Positions 1-9,800 of a stretch of 64,000 nt of DNA are shown here, piece by piece (the first letter of the stretch is position 1; each line of letters begins with the position of its first letter). The notes under the pieces are model-generated. The model did no database searches, was not told the DNA's origin, and saw nothing but the letters and a program-made list of their open reading frames with translations. Origin of the DNA: Alteromonas sp. a30 (GTDB lineage Bacteria > Pseudomonadota > Gammaproteobacteria > Enterobacterales > Alteromonadaceae); the NCBI RefSeq assembly GCF_026788005.1, contig NZ_JABEPE010000002.1, positions 62,001-126,000 of the forward strand, read 5' to 3'. The position numbers and the translations under genes are program-made.

Positions 1-1682
1 AAATTGGAGAAACCAATACTGGCCCGAAGCATCGCTCTTACTTGAACAATAAATATCTCTGGATGATCTAATGTTAAGCGAATACCACGCCAACCAAGAA
101 AAGGGTTATCTTCCTCGTAGCTTAAATAGGGTAACGGCTTGTCTCCTCCCACATCCAACGTTCGCATAGTCACACTTTTGTTGGGGTAAGCTTTGAGCAT
201 CGTCCGATACAAATTGACTTGCTCCTGCTCAGAGGGAAAGCGCTCTTTTTGCATAAAAGGAATTTCTGTTCGGTACAAGCCAATACCATCGCCCAGAGCA
301 AGATAAGAAGCATCCAAGTCGGCTGACAACCCTGCGTTAATGAGCAATTCTAACGGCTCTCCATCTCGGGTGATGGCACAAAGGTCGGCATATTGCGCGA
401 TGATCCGCTCTAGTTCTTGTTCTTCAACTATGAGCCGTTTAAAGCGTTTTAGCTCAGCTTCTTCAGGATTAACCCGAATCGTCCCAGAATACCCATCAAT
501 TAGTATTGGATAACGATTAAAAACCGCAAGAGGAACATCGGAAAGTCCCATCACCGCCGGGATCCCCATTGCTCTTGCCATAATCGCAGTGTGGGAATTT
601 CCTGAGCCTCTTAGTGAAATAATCCCCTTGAGTTTTTCCATCGGGTATTCGGCAAGCATGGCTGCTGTTACCGTTTCAGCCACAAGAATAATGGAGTCTA
701 CGTCAACCTCAGGAACAACCTTATCATTCACTAAATAAGCAAAAACCCGCCCACCAAGATCTTCAACGTCGATTGCCCGTTCTTTCATGTAAGGATCGGA
801 CATCATTGCAAACTGATTGCGATAGCCTTCCACTACAAGCTTTAGCGCTGAAGGTGCATTCCAACCTTCTAAAATCTTACTTTCAACTTCATTGCCTAAA
901 CTATTGGCATCAAGCAACTGTTCGTATAATTGGAAAATGGACGCAACATCTTGAGGCACAGTTCCGGCAATGCGTTCTGTTAGCTCTTGGATGTCGTCTT
1001 TGGTTGCAAGCACAGCCTCCCGGTACACGGCAATGTCTTCGGAAATATCATCGCTACGCTGCAATACATAATCTTTTAATTGAATTCTATCTTCTGGAAC
1101 TAACCCCAAGCCTATATTTAGCCCAGGAGAACCCGGTACACCGAAGATGACACTTTGGCGCTTTTTACCCAAATGCCTAGGCTCGTTTACCCGTATGACA
1201 CCGCGCACCTCGGCATTCGCAATCTCCAATGCCATTTGGGCAGCAAGCGTCACTAAAAAAGCTTCTTCTTCCTCACCAAACTTTCGAGTTTGTTTATCTT
1301 GAATGGTAATCACGCCCAAAACTTGGCGTTGATGGATGATAGGGGTGCCAAGAAAGCCGTGATAAGCTTCCTCTTCAACCTCTGGAATGTGTTTATAGCG
1401 CCAATGCGTTTGCGCATCTGGCACATTAATAGGTTCGCCTTTTTGCCCAACGAACCCAATTAACCCTTCTGAAAAGCCAATTGATACCTTACCAACGGAA
1501 TCAGCGGACAACCCATCAGTTGCCACTAATTCAAATACCTTATTTTGGTAGTCGGCAAGGTAAATACTGCAACAAGAGATATTCATCACCTCAACTAGGC
1601 GATGGGCAACACAGGCTAATGCTTCATCCAAAACCGGAATCTGGCCAATCTCCTGCACAATTTCCTTAAGTTTGGTAAGCAT
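1..1682 (-). CDS. ptsP: PEP-protein phosphotransferase PtsP (EI-Ntr), C-terminus cut by window edge
   Basis: First enzyme of the nitrogen-related phosphotransferase system. It takes phosphate from PEP and passes it to NPr, linking carbon/nitrogen status to regulation. The start is the ATG at 1680-1682, giving 560 codons inside the window; the C-terminal part of the PEP-binding barrel lies beyond base 1. A GAF domain occupies roughly residues 15-160. The EI N-terminal region follows, then the mobile phosphohistidine segment reading GSGNSHTAIMARAMGIPAVM with active His364 (codon at 591-593), then the start of the TIM-barrel domain. The GAF domain separates PtsP from sugar-PTS enzyme I. It lies 38 bp downstream of rppH on the same strand, as in enterobacteria, so the two are probably cotranscribed. 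Confidence 0.95.
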   Translation of the reverse strand, partial: MLTKLKEIVQEIGQIPVLDEALACVAHRLVEVMNISCCSIYLADYQNKVFELVATDGLSADSVGKVSIGFSEGLIGFVGQKGEPINVPDAQTHWRYKHIPEVEEEAYHGFLGTPIIHQRQVLGVITIQDKQTRKFGEEEEAFLVTLAAQMALEIANAEVRGVIRVNEPRHLGKKRQSVIFGVPGSPGLNIGLGLVPEDRIQLKDYVLQRSDDISEDIAVYREAVLATKDDIQELTERIAGTVPQDVASIFQLYEQLLDANSLGNEVESKILEGWNAPSALKLVVEGYRNQFAMMSDPYMKERAIDVEDLGGRVFAYLVNDKVVPEVDVDSIILVAETVTAAMLAEYPMEKLKGIISLRGSGNSHTAIMARAMGIPAVMGLSDVPLAVFNRYPILIDGYSGTIRVNPEEAELKRFKRLIVEEQELERIIAQYADLCAITRDGEPLELLINAGLSADLDASYLALGDGIGLYRTEIPFMQKERFPSEQEQVNLYRTMLKAYPNKSVTMRTLDVGGDKPLPYLSYEEDNPFLGWRGIRLTLDHPEIFIVQVRAMLRASIGFSN

Positions 1683-1720
1683 TACTTAGCTAAATCTCCT
1701 ACGGAAAACCGCTCCGTCAA

Positions 1721-2257
1721 CTATCTCCTACGTCGTCTTTTTTGGGGTCGCTCAGAAGTAGAATGGCGATTTGAAAACGGCTGACTAGGCATAGCAACCG
1801 TTACAAATTCCTTCATTACTTTGCGATAAACCTCTCGTTTGAAAGAGACAACATTTCTGATTGGATACCAATAACTTACCCAACGCCACTCATCAAATTC
1901 AGGATGCCCTGAATGGGTTAAGTTCACTTCTTGCTCTGGACAGGTTAACTGAAGCAAAAACCACTTCTGTTTTTGTCCGATGCAAATAGGCGTTGATTCA
2001 CGGCGAATAAGCCGTTTCGGTAAACGATATCGTACCCAGTTTTTCGTCGCTTTAAGTATTTTAACTTGATTGGCTCTTAACCCCACTTCCTCATGCAATT
2101 CACGAAACATTGCTTGTTCTGGAGTTTCACCATCGTCTATTCCGCCTTGCGGAAACTGCCATGAATGTTGCCCGTAACGCCGAGCCCAAAACAATTGGCC
2201 CTGCTGGTTACAAATAATAATGCCAACATTCGCGCGGAACCCCTCTGTATCTATCAC
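1721..2257 (-). CDS. rppH: RNA pyrophosphohydrolase RppH (Nudix)
   Basis: Converts the 5'-triphosphate end of mRNAs to monophosphate and so starts RNase E-dependent decay. The 178-aa protein carries a complete Nudix box at residues 38-60 (G38, E44, R52, E53, E56, E57, G59), with the metal-binding glutamates intact. The N-terminus [17 protein letters not shown] is typical of the family, and the tail is basic (ends in a run of arginines). It precedes ptsP and is divergent from mutH with 113 bp between start codons, the same neighbourhood as in E. coli. Confidence 0.96.
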   Translation of the reverse strand: MIDTEGFRANVGIIICNQQGQLFWARRYGQHSWQFPQGGIDDGETPEQAMFRELHEEVGLRANQVKILKATKNWVRYRLPKRLIRRESTPICIGQKQKWFLLQLTCPEQEVNLTHSGHPEFDEWRWVSYWYPIRNVVSFKREVYRKVMKEFVTVAMPSQPFSNRHSTSERPQKRRRRR

Positions 2258-2370
2258 TTAGACTCCGGGCGCATAACCTTATAGATGTTTTCCATTCTTC
2301 CACAAACTGATACGCTTTCAAAGCTTTAAGAAAACAAATCCAACGATTACATCAGTAAGAGAGTTTTTGC

Positions 2371-3057
2371 ATGCCTGTATCTGTGCCTTCGAACCCGCCA
2401 CAAAGTCCAGAAGAGCTAATGCAACGAGCATTATCCCTGTCCGGTTTGAGTTTAGGAGAACTGGCAAAAATCGCCAACGTGAAAGTCCCTGATAATTTTA
2501 AAACCGAGAAAGGTTGGAGCGGGCAACTCATAGAACTCATGCTAGGTGCAACCGCAGGTTCAAAGCCGCAGCAAGACTTCCCAGAACTCGGTATTGAATT
2601 AAAAACTATTCCAATTGGTAGCAAAGGCGAACCGCTGGAAACCACTTACGTTTGCTTTGCCCCTTTGCTTGGTTTGACAGGTATTCAATGGCAGCACTCA
2701 AATGTGTATAACAAGTTGCGCCAGGTGTTGTGGTTGCCCATTCAAGGTAGCCGAGACATCCCCCCAGCCGAGCGAATGATAGGGACGGCTTTTTTATGGC
2801 AGCCATCTCAGGAGCAACAACAGCAATTACAAGCGGATTGGGAGGAACTCATGGATTTTATTGTACTGGGACGCATAGAAGACATTACGGCTCGTCACGG
2901 CGAGTTTTTACAACTTCGCCCTAAGGCAGCAAATGGAGATGTGTTAACTGATGCTATTGGTAACAAGGGGCAAATAATCAAAACCCGCCCACGTGGTTTT
3001 TACTTACGAAAGCAGTTTACTCAGGCAATACTAGAGCAACATTTTGGAACCATGTAA
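2371..3057 (+). CDS. mutH: DNA mismatch repair endonuclease MutH
   Basis: Nicks the unmethylated strand at hemimethylated GATC sites when activated by MutS/MutL. The 228-aa length matches the family. The catalytic D-(X)n-E-X-K signature is visible as Asp69, Glu76 and Lys78 in [15 protein letters not shown], with Glu56 upstream. The start ATG follows a purine-rich taagaga. Presence of MutH implies Dam-directed mismatch repair in this organism. Its 3' end faces the AraC-type gene with only 13 bp between the two stop codons. Confidence 0.96.
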   Translation: MPVSVPSNPPQSPEELMQRALSLSGLSLGELAKIANVKVPDNFKTEKGWSGQLIELMLGATAGSKPQQDFPELGIELKTIPIGSKGEPLETTYVCFAPLLGLTGIQWQHSNVYNKLRQVLWLPIQGSRDIPPAERMIGTAFLWQPSQEQQQQLQADWEELMDFIVLGRIEDITARHGEFLQLRPKAANGDVLTDAIGNKGQIIKTRPRGFYLRKQFTQAILEQHFGTM

Positions 3058-3070
3058 CCAAGGCGTATTC

Positions 3071-4180
3071 TCATCCTTCTTTCGAAGCATCATGTTCTTT
3101 CGTTAACTTTTCAACATATCGCTCAAACATTTCACTTAGCGATTTTTCGGAATCAAATCCGAGCTTGCGAGCTACGACGGAGACCTTGGTATCCGTTTGG
3201 CTAAGCAGTAACTTGGCGTACTCTAACCGATAGTGGAAAATGAAATCTCTAAACGTTTTACCTTGGATTTCTCGACAAGCAATAGCGAACTCAGTGGGCT
3301 CAATTCCACTTAAATCGCACAATTGCCGTAAACGAATGCCTTTTTTCCTATAGATTTTATTTTCAACAATTGCCGCATCCGCTTTATCCAAGATAAGTTG
3401 CATATCTTGCTCATTTAATTGTTTATGGTGCAGTGAAAAGTAATTTATTGGAGAAGGTGCATATAACCGCTTTTCCACCAGCACCATAGCGACCAACCAC
3501 AAAGAGAATGAATACAACATCACAAGGCCAAATTGCCACACTGCTATGTAACTTAAATCCAACGCAACCAGCAACACCGTAACAATGGCTGTTGCAGAAA
3601 CAGCTAACATCATAGCGTGCATGACTGTTAGTGATTTAACTTTATAAAATCCCGTGTCGGCCGTATGTTCAGGTAAGTGATTTTTATAGGCATTTAAGTC
3701 CAGCAGTATAAAAGCGGCATAAGCCAATACCACAATTGCCACCAGCAACTGATACAAATAAACAAACCAAAATATCTTAAACTCCCCTACAACTGGAGAC
3801 ACATTAATCAGCACTTTAGCTTCGGGATTCATCAACAAAAAAGGGAACTGGAGCAACGCAAAAAAAACCACTACCCACAAATGCCGCGAGGGCTTCTCGG
3901 GCCTTTCAAGCAACATTTTTTGCACGCTCAAAAAAGACAACACAATCAACAATACGGGGATAAAGTCAAAAAGACCAAGTAAATAGGAAAAGGGAACATG
4001 CCAATTAAATACCACCAGCACGTTATCTAGCAGCATCAATGGCGCAGATAAAATGAAGATAAACGCATAACGCGCATGAGGGAGGCGATCATATCTCACC
4101 CATGTTAAAACCAGAGGAAATATCCAAGCACACCCAATGGCAATAAGAAAAATTTGAAACGCTATTGTAACTTGATTCAT
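3071..4180 (-). CDS. Membrane-anchored AraC-family transcriptional regulator
   Basis: The 369-aa protein has an N-terminal half made of about seven hydrophobic helices (residues ~5-245) and a C-terminal AraC/XylS helix-turn-helix domain (~residues 265-360). The second HTH can be read near VSVVARKLGFDSEKSLSEMF. Fusion of a multi-helix membrane sensor to an AraC DNA-binding domain is a known architecture in marine gammaproteobacteria and Bacteroidetes; ligand and targets are unknown. No obvious target operon adjoins it: the neighbours are mutH (convergent) and ygiF (80 bp upstream, same strand). The gene symbol is left blank because no ortholog with a proven role is recognised. Confidence 0.8.
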   Translation of the reverse strand: MNQVTIAFQIFLIAIGCAWIFPLVLTWVRYDRLPHARYAFIFILSAPLMLLDNVLVVFNWHVPFSYLLGLFDFIPVLLIVLSFLSVQKMLLERPEKPSRHLWVVVFFALLQFPFLLMNPEAKVLINVSPVVGEFKIFWFVYLYQLLVAIVVLAYAAFILLDLNAYKNHLPEHTADTGFYKVKSLTVMHAMMLAVSATAIVTVLLVALDLSYIAVWQFGLVMLYSFSLWLVAMVLVEKRLYAPSPINYFSLHHKQLNEQDMQLILDKADAAIVENKIYRKKGIRLRQLCDLSGIEPTEFAIACREIQGKTFRDFIFHYRLEYAKLLLSQTDTKVSVVARKLGFDSEKSLSEMFERYVEKLTKEHDASKEG

Positions 4181-4260
4181 TTACCTGACCATTGGATTCA
4201 CGGTATTGGCACTTGGCCTAGCAAAATTGAAGCGCTCAAGTACAGTACAACACATTCATT

Positions 4261-5739
4261 TTAAAGAAGATGCTGAACTTCACCCATGAGTTCCAGCGTA
4301 TCGCGCTGTTTCCTTGTACACCATTTTGTTAACGATGCTTTGTCTTCAAGATTCATCGTTGAAAGCGATTCCTCGAATACTTGCAAGGTAAGCAGATCCA
4401 CAACGCCATCAAGCATATTTCGCCAATTAACGTCACAGGAATGCGTCCGCTGTAACAACGACTCATCAAGGAATAATGCCAAATAATCCATGTCCTTTAG
4501 TAAAGTATAGGATGTCATTGCTTGCTGAGCAGTTGCGTATTTCTGACTTCCAATCAAAGTTTGAATTTGTTTGACCGTGTTGACCACCCACTGCGAAGCG
4601 CAATCAGTAATATCATTCAAATACGCTTGTCCGTGTTTACGCCAAGGTTTTAGCAACAGCAATTCAAGCACATCTAACTGCAACGAAGTATATTCTTTAT
4701 TAAAAAAACACTCCTCCGGTTTTTCCTGCTCAAGTAAATCGCGTAATTGCACACGCAACTGTTTTCTTAATCCGTCATTATTCGATAGCTTTTTACGGAA
4801 GGCGCCCTTTGAAGAATGCAACTCCCGAATAGCATCGACGCGTTCAGCCCACATCCAAGATTGACGGAGCGATTGTGCTTTTTGCGAGACCTTTTTCAAT
4901 TCTGGGCAGCTCAGGTAATCACCAAACAGCGTCGTTACCTTGTGGATGAAGCCTTGAACATTGGCAATACTCTGTAATTCGCGAGGTTTAGCTTCTTCTA
5001 AATAGAATTGCTCACAATGCTGCCAGAAGGATAGTGCTTCTTGTAGTGCTGTCATCAGAACAGTTTCAACATTACCTTGAGTCTGAGGATGAATCGCTTC
5101 GGAAATACGTTTACGCTCCATCCTTACACCGTCAACTAGACGATAACCTCGTTGTGCTTTGCTTTGCGTACCCAAACGGAATGGCACAAACTGTAAAATA
5201 GCTTTCGCTGTTTTCAATAATGCTGAAGCCTGACCTTTTTTCAGTTCCAATTCAATTTCACAAATTGGGTCCTGATGTTTTGTTGTTTCAATCATGCCTG
5301 AATCAAAAACGCACTCTATTTCGGTATCGTCATCAATATTTAGTAAATACACATCACGCTCAAAATGCGTATCAAATAAACAGTGTAAGTCATCTTGAAG
5401 TGCCCTCACTGACACGTCTTCAGGCCATTGAATCGCTTCAAACAACATTAAATTTGGTTTGTTACCTTCTATCGCGACGTTATATTCTGGACGCTGCGCT
5501 AAACCACCTGTGGATTCACCACGCGTTTTGATGGTTTGTTCAAATTTGCCATCTTTGCCACGCACACGACAAGCCATACCAAGGGATTGGAGGCGTTTAT
5601 CAGGAGTGTCAAAGTAGCTATTGTATAACTGAGAAGAGTTGCGAGTGTAATCAGGCTGCTGATTCTTAATGAAGCTTTCATAGAGTTGGTCGCCGGCTTC
5701 GGGCTTAACTAACAGCTTCAGTTCAATTTCATCGTCCAT
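4261..5739 (-). CDS. ygiF: CYTH-CHAD inorganic triphosphatase (YgiF-like)
   Basis: Predicted inorganic triphosphatase. The N-terminal CYTH domain (~residues 1-205) begins with the diagnostic ExExK signature (Glu4, Glu6, Lys8 in MDDEIELKLLV). The rest (~215-480) is an alpha-helical, charge-rich CHAD domain of the kind associated with polyphosphate binding. The 492-aa length is slightly above E. coli YgiF. It is divergent from the SH3-domain protein ygiM (165 bp between starts); the two genes are also neighbours in E. coli. Confidence 0.9.
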   Translation of the reverse strand: MDDEIELKLLVKPEAGDQLYESFIKNQQPDYTRNSSQLYNSYFDTPDKRLQSLGMACRVRGKDGKFEQTIKTRGESTGGLAQRPEYNVAIEGNKPNLMLFEAIQWPEDVSVRALQDDLHCLFDTHFERDVYLLNIDDDTEIECVFDSGMIETTKHQDPICEIELELKKGQASALLKTAKAILQFVPFRLGTQSKAQRGYRLVDGVRMERKRISEAIHPQTQGNVETVLMTALQEALSFWQHCEQFYLEEAKPRELQSIANVQGFIHKVTTLFGDYLSCPELKKVSQKAQSLRQSWMWAERVDAIRELHSSKGAFRKKLSNNDGLRKQLRVQLRDLLEQEKPEECFFNKEYTSLQLDVLELLLLKPWRKHGQAYLNDITDCASQWVVNTVKQIQTLIGSQKYATAQQAMTSYTLLKDMDYLALFLDESLLQRTHSCDVNWRNMLDGVVDLLTLQVFEESLSTMNLEDKASLTKWCTRKQRDTLELMGEVQHLL

Positions 5740-5904
5740 TTTTTGGCGGGCGTTGTTATTTTAAATAAATGTTAACAGTAAACAGGAACCTTATCCCGAG
5801 AAATATTATTTGGCAATGAGTTTCTACTCTTCGTTAGTTGCCTTTCTTTTTGAATCCCCCTAACATCCTGTTTGTTATAAAAAGTTTCAACATGGAGCCT
5901 TACC

Positions 5905-6525
5905 TTGGTAGCACAAATTAATCGATTATTTCTTGTGTTTTTACTGATATTTTCCGCTCATGTCGTCGCTCAAAGCAATGATTCATCCGGCAATGAGTTA
6001 GTCGACGGAGAGCCCCGGTTTATCTCAGACGACCTGTATATTTATTTACATAGTGGGCCAGGTCGTAACTATCGCATTCTAGGCTCTGTCTCTGCGGGAA
6101 CACCGATCACTCAATTACAAACCGACGCCGAAACCCAGTATGTCGAAATTATTGATGATAAGGATAGACGAGGTTGGGTAGAGGGTCGTCACGTTTCCGA
6201 AACGCCGAGTCTTCGAGACCAAATTCCACAGTTAAAGGAAGAAATGGCGGGATTCAGGGAAACGTTAATGAATAAGGAAACACGCATCACCCAGCTGAGT
6301 AAATATATCGAAAAGCTAGAGTCAGAAAAGGTGAGTCTACAAACTCAATATGATCAGTTATTGAAAGAACACGAGCAATCTCAGCAACGTATATCACAGG
6401 AAAGTTATGCCTCACAAAAGGAATGGTTTGTCCGTGGTGGCTTACTTGCACTCGGCGGCGTCATTATTGGTATCGTGATTACTTATCTTCCTAAAAAACG
6501 TCAGCGCCGTGACACTTGGATGTAA
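5905..6525 (+). CDS. ygiM: YgiM-like membrane-anchored SH3b-domain protein
   Basis: The 206-aa envelope protein has an N-terminal signal peptide or anchor (residues 1-22, cut near VVAQS) and a bacterial SH3 domain (~35-95). A glutamate/lysine/glutamine-rich coiled coil follows (~100-165). A C-terminal transmembrane helix (~172-192) precedes a basic cytoplasmic tail. The architecture matches the TIGR04211/YgiM family, whose function is unclear. The start is TTG at 5905-5907, with ggag about 8 nt upstream; the nearby ATG at 5892 is in another frame and stops at once. It is divergent from ygiF, as expected for the family. Confidence 0.85.
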   Translation: MVAQINRLFLVFLLIFSAHVVAQSNDSSGNELVDGEPRFISDDLYIYLHSGPGRNYRILGSVSAGTPITQLQTDAETQYVEIIDDKDRRGWVEGRHVSETPSLRDQIPQLKEEMAGFRETLMNKETRITQLSKYIEKLESEKVSLQTQYDQLLKEHEQSQQRISQESYASQKEWFVRGGLLALGGVIIGIVITYLPKKRQRRDTWM

Positions 6526-6547
6526 AGCGCCCAGACCCGGCGCGCTT
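6525..6547 (+). terminator. Possible terminator hairpin after ygiM
   Basis: GCGCC (6527-6531), a 7-nt loop and GGCGC (6539-6543) form a perfect GC stem that starts one base after the ygiM stop codon. There is no immediate T-run (a looser gttttattt follows ~12 nt on), so termination efficiency is uncertain. Confidence 0.35.
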
Positions 6548-6585
6548 GCTGTCTCGTTTTATTTACAAAAAACCCATGTTTTCAC

Positions 6586-6596
6586 TGGTCTGACCA
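6586..6596. promoter_or_regulatory. TGGTCTGACCA palindrome, GntR/FadR-type operator candidate
   Basis: A perfect 11-bp palindrome, TGGTC-T-GACCA, lies 226 bp upstream of the putA start in the ygiM-putA spacer. Operators of FadR-subfamily GntR regulators have a TGGTC-N-GACCA-like core. No GntR gene is nearby, so the regulator is unknown and the link to putA is inferred from position only. Confidence 0.35.
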
Positions 6597-6662
6597 TAAA
6601 GAAGGCATTGGTTTTGTCAGCATTTTGAAAATAATGGCGCAAACCTATTAAGGTTCCTAAAT

Positions 6663-6700
6663 GCCCCCATGATACTGTTGTTTTTGGGGGGCGATTTTTT
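6663..6700 (+). promoter_or_regulatory. C-rich/G-rich hairpin plus T6 tract upstream of putA
   Basis: GCCCCC (6663-6668) can pair with GGGGGC (6687-6692). A run of six T follows at 6695-6700, about 120 bp before the putA ATG. The form is that of an intrinsic terminator with a long loop. It could end transcription from ygiM or attenuate a putA leader if the promoter lies upstream. Confidence 0.35.
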
Positions 6701-6821
6701 GAATTTGCAGTAGTTATTTGTCCCTTTAATGGCCCATTTAACGCCTTTGAATCCCTATGATTAAAATAATGATTCAATTGAAAAACTGATGTTTTAATTC
6801 CAATGTCAGGAGACGCAAACT

Positions 6822-9800
6822 ATGTTTCGTGCAAGTGAACTCAAAAGCAATGCTTACACCCTACCCTCACTGAGTGAGCTGAGACAAATCATCACCAACA
6901 ACTACATTGTTGATGAAAACGAGTATTTAAATGAATTACTTACTCTTGTAGATGAAGACGAAACTGAGCTTTTAAAGCTGCGTCAGGATGCCATTAATTT
7001 AATTAACCGCGTGCGTGAAGAAACCAACGGCGGAGATAGCATCGACAAGTTTCTTCAAGAATACAGCCTCGACACCCAAGAAGGCATTGTATTGATGTGT
7101 TTAGCGGAAGCTTTGTTGCGCATTCCAGATGCCGCGACTGCTGACGCCTTAATTAAGGACAAATTGTCGAGCGCAAATTGGAAAGCGCACTTAAAAAGAA
7201 GTGGTTCGATGCTAGTTAACGCATCAACTTGGGGATTATTGTTAACAGGAAAAATCCTACAAACCAACACTCCCAAAGACCAACTCAACGCCTTAGATAA
7301 ACTGGTAAATCGACTTGGTGAGCCCGTTGTGCGCAAAGCGATGTATGCGGCAATGCAGATCATGGGGAAACAATTCGTCTTAGGGCGCAGTATTGAAGAA
7401 GCCTTAAAGCATAGTCGTAGCCAGCGTACCAAGGGTTATACACACTCTTACGATATGTTAGGTGAAGCCGCACTTACGAACCACGATGCCCAACGTTATT
7501 TTGATGCATACGCCAGTGCGATTAAATCCATCGGCGCAGAAAGCATCGCGGAAACTCACCCGGCATTACCCACTATTTCCATTAAATTGTCGGCCCTTCA
7601 CCCTCGTTACGAGGTGGCAAATGAAGATCGCGTTTTAACTGAATTATATCAGCGCGTTGTTGCCTTAGTGGAATTAGCACGCGATCTCAACGTCGCTATC
7701 AGCGTAGACGCCGAGGAAATGAATCGCTTAGAGCTGTCACTTAGCTTATTCGAAAAAGTGTATCAGTCTCCCCAATCAAAAGGCTGGGGTGGTTTAGGTT
7801 TGGTTGTTCAAGCCTATTCAAAACGCGCATTACCGGTATTAATGTGGATTAACCAGCTCGCAAATGCGCAAGGCGACGCGATTCCCGTGCGCTTAGTAAA
7901 AGGTGCCTATTGGGATTCCGAGATCAAGTGGAGCCAAGAAATGGGCATTGCTTCGTATCCGGTTTATACCCGCAAAGCCAGCACAGATGTCAGCTACCTT
8001 GCTTGTGCACATTTCTTGTTGAGCGATCACACCAAAGGCAACATTTTCCCACAATTTGCTACCCACAATGCCCATACTCTGCTTTGTATTAAACGGATTG
8101 CTGGCGACCGTGAAATGGAATTCCAGCGCTTACACGGCATGGGAGAAGAGCTTTACGACACGGTGCTGAGTAACTCGCCCAATATGAATGTGCGGATTTA
8201 CGCCCCTGTTGGAGCGCATAAAGACTTGCTGCCATACCTTGTTCGACGCTTGTTGGAAAACGGCGCCAATAGCTCATTTGTCCACAAACTTGTTGATCCA
8301 AACACGCCTGTGGAGTCGCTTGTTGAGCATCCACTTGAGTCTTTAAAAGGTAATGCCAGTTTGGCAAACGATAAAATCCCACTGCCACCACAAATTTTCG
8401 GTTCAAGAAAAAACTCACAAGGCACAAACTTAGATATTGAGTCTTTACAGAAACCGTTTTTATCCAGCGTGGAAACCCATGCCAAAAAGCAATGGCATGG
8501 CGGCCCGATCGTTGATGGAGAAAAACGTTCAGGTGGCGAAAAAATTACCGTCACCAGCCCACAAAATCGCGAACATCAGGTGGGTGAAATCTACTGGGCA
8601 ACACCGGAAGAAACCGAAAATGCGGTATTTAGCGCACACAGAGCATTTAGAAGCTGGAACCGCCGTCCTATTGAAGAGCGCGCCTCTTTACTGGAAAAAC
8701 TGGCAGATGAATTGGAAGCCAACGAGCATGAGTTAATCGCACTTTGCACCATGGAAGCAGGTAAATCGCTGCAAGATGGCATTGATGAAGTACGCGAAGC
8801 GGTGGACTTTTGTCGTTTTTATGCCATCGAGGGCCGCAAGCTCTTTAATGCAGACCCATTACTGCCGGGGCCAACAGGAGAGCGCAATGAAATTTTCGTT
8901 TCCGGCAAAGGTGTGTTTGTTTGTATTAGCCCATGGAACTTCCCGCTGGCAATTTTCTTAGGACAAATTTCAGCAGCACTGGTGACTGGTAATACTGTCA
9001 TAGCCAAGTCAGCAGAACAGACAGGGCTTGTCGCCCACCGCACTATAGAACTGATGTTAAAAGTTGGCTTCCCCAAAGAAGTCATCCAATTTTTGCCGGG
9101 TAAAGGCAGTGTAATTGGCCCCCAACTTACCGATGATACGCGCATTGCTGGCGTTTGCTTTACTGGTTCAACCGGCACCGCTAAACGAATCAATATTTCT
9201 TTGGCGCAACGTGATGGTGCTATCGCAACATTAATCGCTGAAACCGGCGGTCAAAATGCCATGATTGTTGACAGCACCTCATTACCCGAGCAAGTGGTAA
9301 CTGATGCACTGGCCTCTGCTTTCAAGAGTGCTGGACAACGCTGTTCAGCACTGCGCGTTATGTATGTGCAAGATGACGTAGCAGACCGTGTATTAGAACT
9401 ACTTGATGGAGCAATGCAGGAACTGAGTGTGGGTGATCCGCTTTCTTACAAAACAGATGTCGGACCGGTAATCGACCACACTGCACAAGCAAGCTTAACT
9501 GCGCATATCGAAGCCATCAGTCGTGCCGGCAAGCTTATATCGACAGTACCGATGCCAGAAATGAGCAAAAAAGGCAGCTATGTGCAACCAAGCGCCATTG
9601 AGATCGATAGTATTAAGCAACTGGATAAGGAGCACTTTGGTCCAATCCTTCACATCATCCGCTTCAAAGCAAAAGAATTGGATGTGGTGATTGATGAAAT
9701 CAACGGCACGGGCTTTGGCCTTACATTGGGGATTCACAGTCGAAACGAATCTTTCGCCTTCGATGTGGCAGACCGTATTGATGTCGGTAATGTTTATATT

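Noticed and set aside
6559-6777. 72-codon minus-strand reading frame between ygiM and putA
   Set aside because: It covers the palindrome and hairpin of the spacer, has no ribosome site and no protein-like pattern.
8198-8554. Long antisense reading frames inside putA, dnaE, relA and other large genes
   Set aside because: They are shadows of conserved coding sequence on the other strand, without ribosome sites or recognisable products.
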